From positions 23,197-87,196 of the forward strand of contig CAZODO010000009.1 of NCBI GenBank assembly GCA_964578605.1: a stretch of 64,000 nucleotides of DNA, given 5' to 3'. Positions 59,700 to 64,000 of this stretch are shown here, piece by piece. How positions within the stretch are numbered: position 1 is the first letter of the stretch; each line of letters begins with the position of its first letter. This DNA is from JAXMHN01 sp964578605. Its GTDB lineage: Bacteria; Verrucomicrobiota; Verrucomicrobiia; Limisphaerales; SIBE01. Position numbers and translations under genes: made by a program. The notes beneath the pieces were generated by a model. It had not been told where the DNA came from and ran no database searches. It saw only the letters and a program-made list of their open reading frames with translations.

Positions 59700-62600
59700 A
59701 TGAAACCCACCGGTCAATGCCTTCTCTCATTGGCTTTTGCATTATTCACAGCTGTTCCGGGATATTCGGCTGGCATTGCAAACGGGAGTTTTGAACTCCC
59801 AGGAGAACTCGCTCCCGGTACGTTCTCGATTCTTGTGCCGGGTAACCCAACTCTCGCCCCTTGGATTGTGGGCGGAACAAATCTTGATTCCGGCGTTGCC
59901 CTGCACAACGGGGCCGTGGGTGATGTTCCGCCAGTCGACGGCGCATACACCGTGGTTTTCAACCCAGGTAATCGGGGCGCTGGCGATTGGTTGGCCCAGA
60001 CTTTCGATACAGTGCCAGGTCAGCCTTATAAGCTGACTTTCAATGTGGCACGCTACGGCAATGTTGAAGGTTCGATTAGCTTGCGGGTATCCGTGAGAGA
60101 TGCGACGGGCGGCATTTTGTCGACTGCCGAAGCCGTGCCACCGAAGCAGGGCTTTGGTTCGGTGAAGATGCACTTCCTAGCGAAGGGCTCCCAGTCGATT
60201 TTGGAGTTCGTAGATACTTCGCTGGCCACCGCCGTTGTCGATCTGCTGCTGGATAATGTGGTGGTCTCAATCGCGGATTCAACCGGCGCAGAGCAAACTG
60301 TCCCGTCTTCGGACGATCTCTGGGACGTGAGCTGGGGAGCCGTGATTACCGGACACTCGCCGCTTTGGAGCTGCGAGCCAGGGGAGACGGCATTTGATGC
60401 GAGAGACATCTTCGGAGGGGATTTCGGGAGCGGATGTGATTACGACCCTGTGGGTGAGGTTGTTTATGGTGACTTCGCAACCAACGGATTCATCCACTTT
60501 GTTGAATGGGCCATGCCAGAGCAAGTGACGATTCGATCCTTCCGCCTTTGGGCTTATGGAGATGGTGCCCCATTTCAGGGACGCCGGGAGTTCTCGGCCT
60601 TTCGGCTATTAGCGAAGTCTCCTGGGTCTGCAACCTACGATCTCACTCTCTACACGTTCACCCCCGGTCACCCTTATAACTTTGTCGACAACATCTATGG
60701 TCTACTCATCGAGACGGACATTACGCCGACGACCGCCAGGGAGTTTCGAGCCGAGTTCCTAAACGATGACACGGTCTATGCGCCGCGCGTCTTTGAACTC
60801 GACGGCTTCGGCGGCTTCGTAGAGTCAGATGGCAACCGCGTTCTTGCGATCAATTCTGCTGCGGATTACGTCGAGATACCAGACAGCGATTCACTGGACC
60901 TGACTGATCAATTGACCTTGGAAGCGTGGATCAACGCCGCTGTGGTCGAGGGAGCTCACACGATTGTTGGAAAGAGGCGGTCTGAATTTGGAACTGGCTA
61001 CAACCTAATCGTGGGAGATGGCTGTGCTTCGTTAGGTCTGAACAACGACCCCGGCGACGGCTCAGGGATCAACTTCGTCGTTACCTCTGCCCCCGAGTTG
61101 AAAACGAACATTTGGTATCATGTCGCAGGGACTTACGACGGGAAGACGGCCAAGATCTACATAAACGGGTCACTGAAAGCGTCTGCATCGGTAGGGCTGG
61201 AGTTGTTAGCGAGCACCTACGATTTAGTGATCGGCAACGAGGGGTTGCCAAATGAACAACGTCCTTTCCTTGGGTATATTGACGGAGTGCGGATCTGGGA
61301 CCGTGCCTTGTCCCAGCAGGAGATTCAGCTGGGGCTCTATCGGCCTCTTTCTGGAACTGAGGCTGACCTGCGAGGTTGCTGGACGTTCGACGATGGCCTT
61401 ACAACCGATTCAACTCCCAATAGCAACGACGGTTATTTGAGAGGCAACGCTCAGATCCTGACCCGGCCAGGCGACCTGAGTGTTTCGCTCGGAGCCAATG
61501 TGAAGCTTACCATAAGGAACGCCCTTCCTTCCCCAATCATCTACCAGTGGCTCTTCAACGGGCAGGTGCTTGCAGGGAAAACGAATTCCGCCTTGATCTT
61601 GTCCAACGTGAAGACTGATCACTCCGGGACGTACACGGTGTCGGTCGCGAGCGGGACCGGCATCCAGTCTTATGGGCCTTGGGTGCTGTCTGTGGATGAG
61701 ACCTTCACGAAGATCACCACAGGGGATGTCGTGAGCGACAGAAGTTTCTCGACGGGATGTGCGTGGATTGACTACGACAGCGACAACGGCCTAGACCTCT
61801 TTGTCTCGGTGCACGGCGGCCAGAATCTGCTCTACAAGAACACTGGAAACGGCTCGCTCCTGAAGGTCGTTAAAGGCAGGCTCGTTGAGGATTATGTAAC
61901 CTCGCTGAGCGGCGTTTGGGGGGACTACGATAACGATGGCTTCCTCGACGTGTTCGTGGCCAATCTGGACACCGCTCAGACCGGTGGGAACATCCTATAT
62001 CGGAACAATCGGGACGGGACCTTTGCTCAAATTACCAGCGGGCCAGTGGCCAGCGCCTTGGCGCGGTCAGTGAGTGGAGCGTGGGGGGACTTTGATAACG
62101 ACGGGAATCTGGACCTTTTCGTCGCCAACTCGGAGAGCAATCGTGTCAACTTCCTGTACCGCAATAATGCTGACGGCACCTTCTCGGAGGTGATTTCCGG
62201 GGCCGTTGTCAACGACGTTACGTACTCTCCCTGCGCCAGTTGGGCGGACTATAACAGCGATGGCAGTCTCGATCTATTTGTGACGACTGAGCGGGGTGAT
62301 ACGTTGAACTCGCTCTACCGCAACGAGGGTGACGGTTCGTTCACCAGGATCACTTCCGGAGTGTTGGTCAACAAAGACGGACCTTCGAAGGGCTGTGCCT
62401 GGGCCGACTACAACAACGATGGTCACTTGGACCTGTTTGTGGCTGGCCAGAATGTTTTCTATTCCAATAACAAGGACGGCACGTTCTCTGCGGTCACGGG
62501 AGCAACCGTCCTGCGGGATGGAACCTTGACGGTCTCCTGTGCTTGGGGGGATTACGATAACGACGGGTGGCTTGATCTCTACATCGCAAACGAGAACGGT

Positions 62601-63278
62601 CCGGCGAGCTACCTTTTCCACAACAACGGTGACGGCTCATTCACCAGGGTTTTGTCTGGCAGCCCCGTTACGGACGCAGGGGTTTCGCGATCGTGCGCCT
62701 GGGGTGACTACGATCGTGATGGTTTTCTCGATCTCTTCGTATCTAACGGGGGCGGCGGCAATTTCTTCTACCGTAACAACGGGAACGGCAACCGGTGGAT
62801 AACCGTCAAGTGCGTCGGTGTACACTCCAATCGTTCTGCCATTGGAGCGAAGGTCCGCGTGAAGGCGACGGTAAACGGCCGGGAATTGTGGCAGATGCGG
62901 GAGATTTCCGGCGGCAGTGGATACGGTAGCCAAAATGACTTAGCCGCCCACTTCGGCTTGAAGGACGCCGCTCGCGTCGAGACCCTGAGGATTGAGTGGC
63001 CTTCCGGGATTGTGCAGGAAATAGCCGATCTAGGCGTGAATCAATTCGTGACGGTGACCGAGCCACCCCTTTTGGCCGTGGGCGAGCACCCGGCCAGCGG
63101 CGGGTTCGAGCTGGTTTTGACCAGTCGTGGCGGCTTCAATTATTCCATCGAAGCGAGCGAAGATTTGGTCTTGTGGCGATCGATCGGATTGCTGAACAAC
63201 GTCAACGGCTCGGTTCAGTTCCTTGACCGGCCTGCATCACCAACCAAGAGGTTTTACCGAGCGGTTTGGCTCCCGTAG
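59700..63278 (+). CDS. Large secreted mosaic protein: DUF642-like, LamG, Ig-like, FG-GAP/VCBS repeats, ASPIC/UnbV
   Basis: 1,192 residues from ATG 59700, where a signal peptide (to about residue 22) begins. Domains: N-terminal N-G-S-F-E-L-P sandwich of DUF642 type (25-190); a discoidin-like domain (200-375); LamG/concanavalin-type domain (376-590, A-A-D-Y-V-E-I-P); Ig-like domain (590-663, L-I-L-S-N-V-K-T-D-H-S-G-T-Y); seven FG-GAP/VCBS repeats (about 685-1030) with D-x-[DN]-x-D-G calcium motifs; ASPIC/UnbV domain (about 1031-1120); and a C-terminal Y-S-I-E-A-S-E-D-L-V-L-W domain common in Verrucomicrobiota. It is probably a calcium-stabilised surface or secreted carbohydrate-binding or adhesion protein. 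No catalytic domain is evident. Confidence 0.85.
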   Translation: MKPTGQCLLSLAFALFTAVPGYSAGIANGSFELPGELAPGTFSILVPGNPTLAPWIVGGTNLDSGVALHNGAVGDVPPVDGAYTVVFNPGNRGAGDWLAQTFDTVPGQPYKLTFNVARYGNVEGSISLRVSVRDATGGILSTAEAVPPKQGFGSVKMHFLAKGSQSILEFVDTSLATAVVDLLLDNVVVSIADSTGAEQTVPSSDDLWDVSWGAVITGHSPLWSCEPGETAFDARDIFGGDFGSGCDYDPVGEVVYGDFATNGFIHFVEWAMPEQVTIRSFRLWAYGDGAPFQGRREFSAFRLLAKSPGSATYDLTLYTFTPGHPYNFVDNIYGLLIETDITPTTAREFRAEFLNDDTVYAPRVFELDGFGGFVESDGNRVLAINSAADYVEIPDSDSLDLTDQLTLEAWINAAVVEGAHTIVGKRRSEFGTGYNLIVGDGCASLGLNNDPGDGSGINFVVTSAPELKTNIWYHVAGTYDGKTAKIYINGSLKASASVGLELLASTYDLVIGNEGLPNEQRPFLGYIDGVRIWDRALSQQEIQLGLYRPLSGTEADLRGCWTFDDGLTTDSTPNSNDGYLRGNAQILTRPGDLSVSLGANVKLTIRNALPSPIIYQWLFNGQVLAGKTNSALILSNVKTDHSGTYTVSVASGTGIQSYGPWVLSVDETFTKITTGDVVSDRSFSTGCAWIDYDSDNGLDLFVSVHGGQNLLYKNTGNGSLLKVVKGRLVEDYVTSLSGVWGDYDNDGFLDVFVANLDTAQTGGNILYRNNRDGTFAQITSGPVASALARSVSGAWGDFDNDGNLDLFVANSESNRVNFLYRNNADGTFSEVISGAVVNDVTYSPCASWADYNSDGSLDLFVTTERGDTLNSLYRNEGDGSFTRITSGVLVNKDGPSKGCAWADYNNDGHLDLFVAGQNVFYSNNKDGTFSAVTGATVLRDGTLTVSCAWGDYDNDGWLDLYIANENGPASYLFHNNGDGSFTRVLSGSPVTDAGVSRSCAWGDYDRDGFLDLFVSNGGGGNFFYRNNGNGNRWITVKCVGVHSNRSAIGAKVRVKATVNGRELWQMREISGGSGYGSQNDLAAHFGLKDAARVETLRIEWPSGIVQEIADLGVNQFVTVTEPPLLAVGEHPASGGFELVLTSRGGFNYSIEASEDLVLWRSIGLLNNVNGSVQFLDRPASPTKRFYRAVWLP

Positions 63279-63348
63279 GGAGAGTTCCGAGCGGTTCCTG
63301 CGAAGGGACGGTGGAATCAAGCTTCCGGTAAGCAGTGGATGCCCATGA

Positions 63349-63486
63349 TCACGTGCCGTTGCTCATGCCGACTGCGTTCGCCACAACATCGCGTGTTTTG
63401 AACGCTTGTGATAATTTGGAACCAGCGTTCTTGTGCTTCCCTGGTGCGGTCAGACCATGAGCCTTCCGTTTTGCGGCCGCCTTTTC
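63349..63486 (-). pseudogene. Degenerate second copy of the downstream ParB-like segment
   Basis: Reading straight on in frame after the TAG stop of the 85-residue gene gives about 45 codons ending at TGA (63349-63351). The translation (E-K-A-A-A-K-R-K-A-H-G ... T-R-D-V-V-A-N-A-V-G-M-S-N-G-T) repeats the pattern of the upstream protein (L-E-A-A-K-R-K-A-E-G ... T-R-D-A-V-A-K-T-V-G-V-S-G-K-T). It has no start codon of its own. It looks like a decayed tandem partial duplication, or the rest of a longer protein with an in-frame stop. Confidence 0.55.
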
Positions 63487-63744
63487 CTAAAACGCCTTGA
63501 TCTTCTTCGCCGTCTCATAGGTCTTACCACTGACGCCAACCGTCTTGGCAACAGCATCACGAGTATCGCAGCTTGGCGGTAAATTACCGGTAAGCTGACC
63601 GTGCCTAGCTTTTCCAGCTTTTTGACCTTCTGCTTTTCGCTTGGCCGCTTCTAAGCTTTCAAACTTCTCTAGCTTTTCACCTAAAGCCACAAACTCACTC
63701 GGCGCAAAGGCCAACCGGCAGGTGTTCTCGTCTAGTATAGACAT
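63487..63744 (-). CDS. ParB-like/phage-type DNA-binding protein fragment, 85 residues
   Basis: The 85-residue product contains F-A-P-S-E-F-V-A-L-G-E-K-L-E-K-F-E, a basic A-A-K-R-K-A-E-G-Q-K-A-G-K-A-R-H-G linker and T-R-D-A-V-A-K-T-V-G-V-S-G-K-T-Y-E-T-A-K-K-I. The last part resembles the helix-turn-helix that follows a ParB-type nuclease domain in phage and plasmid proteins; the nuclease domain itself is absent. It is therefore probably a remnant or a small standalone regulator of the element. Recognition is by motif only. Confidence 0.5.
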   Translation of the reverse strand: MSILDENTCRLAFAPSEFVALGEKLEKFESLEAAKRKAEGQKAGKARHGQLTGNLPPSCDTRDAVAKTVGVSGKTYETAKKIKAF

Positions 63745-64000
63745 GGCGTATTTACTAAAACACAGTCATACGCACAAGACATAGGGAACGAAAAAGCACT
63801 TGACTACAGAAGCGAAGCGAATAAGTTTGACTAGCTTTAGCAGACGGGCGGCACCCGTCACAGGCTCAAGAGTGCTGGTGGCCTGACAGCAGGTTTTCCA
63901 TAGCCCCTAACCACGGCATTCCGACAAAAATCCCATCAACCAACACTCTAGCCCGCATTTCTCACCGATACTTCGGGCAACGGGGCGAAAGTTAGCTTGC
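63745..64000. other. Non-coding end of window
   Basis: 256 bp of lower GC content with no convincing open frame. It should contain the upstream region of the minus-strand ParB-like gene. Nothing else is recognised. Confidence 0.4.

Larger units (their letters stand above)
57740..64000. mobile_element. Left part of an integrated element inserted at tRNA-Tyr
   Basis: The element begins at the tRNA-Tyr fragment and includes the integrase, a large secreted mosaic protein and remnants of a DNA-binding protein. Composition becomes visibly less GC-rich than the adjacent chromosome, especially after 63280. The right boundary lies beyond the window. No conjugation, capsid or recognised defence genes are seen in the visible part. 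Confidence 0.65.

Noticed and set aside
57911..64000. Defence island behind the integrase
   Set aside because: No restriction, retron, Abi, CBASS or similar domains are recognisable in the visible part of the element.

Overview
The window looks like a chromosomal segment of a Verrucomicrobiota bacterium, probably of the Pedosphaera/Limisphaerales type. This is inferred from gene content: two orphan pseudopilins of the type with a DG-containing C-terminus, an Alternative Complex III respiratory operon, many secreted glycoside hydrolases, a twin-arginine Gfo/Idh/MocA dehydrogenase, and DUF2851, DUF4126 and DUF6580 proteins. The DNA is GC-rich and densely coded, and long antisense open frames are artefacts of that composition. 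Gram-negative envelope genes are present (LptD-like protein, lipoproteins, CreD).

Layout. 1-5.0 kb: the end of a family 2 glycosyltransferase, a DUF2851 gene, and two tandem GDP-mannose 4,6-dehydratase genes (surface sugar synthesis). 5.1-11.7 kb: a pseudopilin, a secreted GH10-like hydrolase, an iron-type alcohol dehydrogenase and a complete NitT/TauT-type ABC importer. 12.3-23.7 kb: one tightly coupled operon, actABCDEF plus a small membrane protein plus ccoNOP-like genes. It would pass electrons from quinol to c-type cytochromes and an oxidase-like module, but the CcoN-like subunit has lost most heme and copper ligands. 23.8-32.5 kb: an esterase, a NosR-like/ApbE fusion with two flavinylation motifs, a DUF6580 membrane protein, a phosphoesterase, a hydrolase and gamma-glutamyltransferase. 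32.5-40.8 kb: a secreted glycosidase, an SGNH esterase, a second pseudopilin, a TPR/PilT operon and two small lipoproteins. 41-55 kb: ilvC, creD, an alpha-L-rhamnosidase, serS-glgA, an LptD-like protein, an amino-acid permease and DUF4126. 55.5-57.6 kb: an oxidoreductase and a single-domain response regulator.

From 57.74 kb to the right edge lies an integrated element. It starts at a 3' fragment of a tRNA-Tyr gene, continues with a tyrosine recombinase, and carries a 1,192-residue secreted mosaic protein and remnants of a DNA-binding protein. Its other end is outside the window.

The most unusual structure is a set of intergenic arrays built from 11-bp units in strict register. Five are clear (638-736, 11784-11893, 24940-25104, 42367-42531, 55263-55361) and one is degenerate (30268-30377). 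In each clear array the unit switches to its reverse complement near the centre, so the array is also a long imperfect palindrome. The unit sequence differs between most loci while the 11-bp register and inversion are kept. They lie in convergent, divergent and tandem gene gaps, so they are not simply terminators or promoters. I do not recognise them as a described repeat class.
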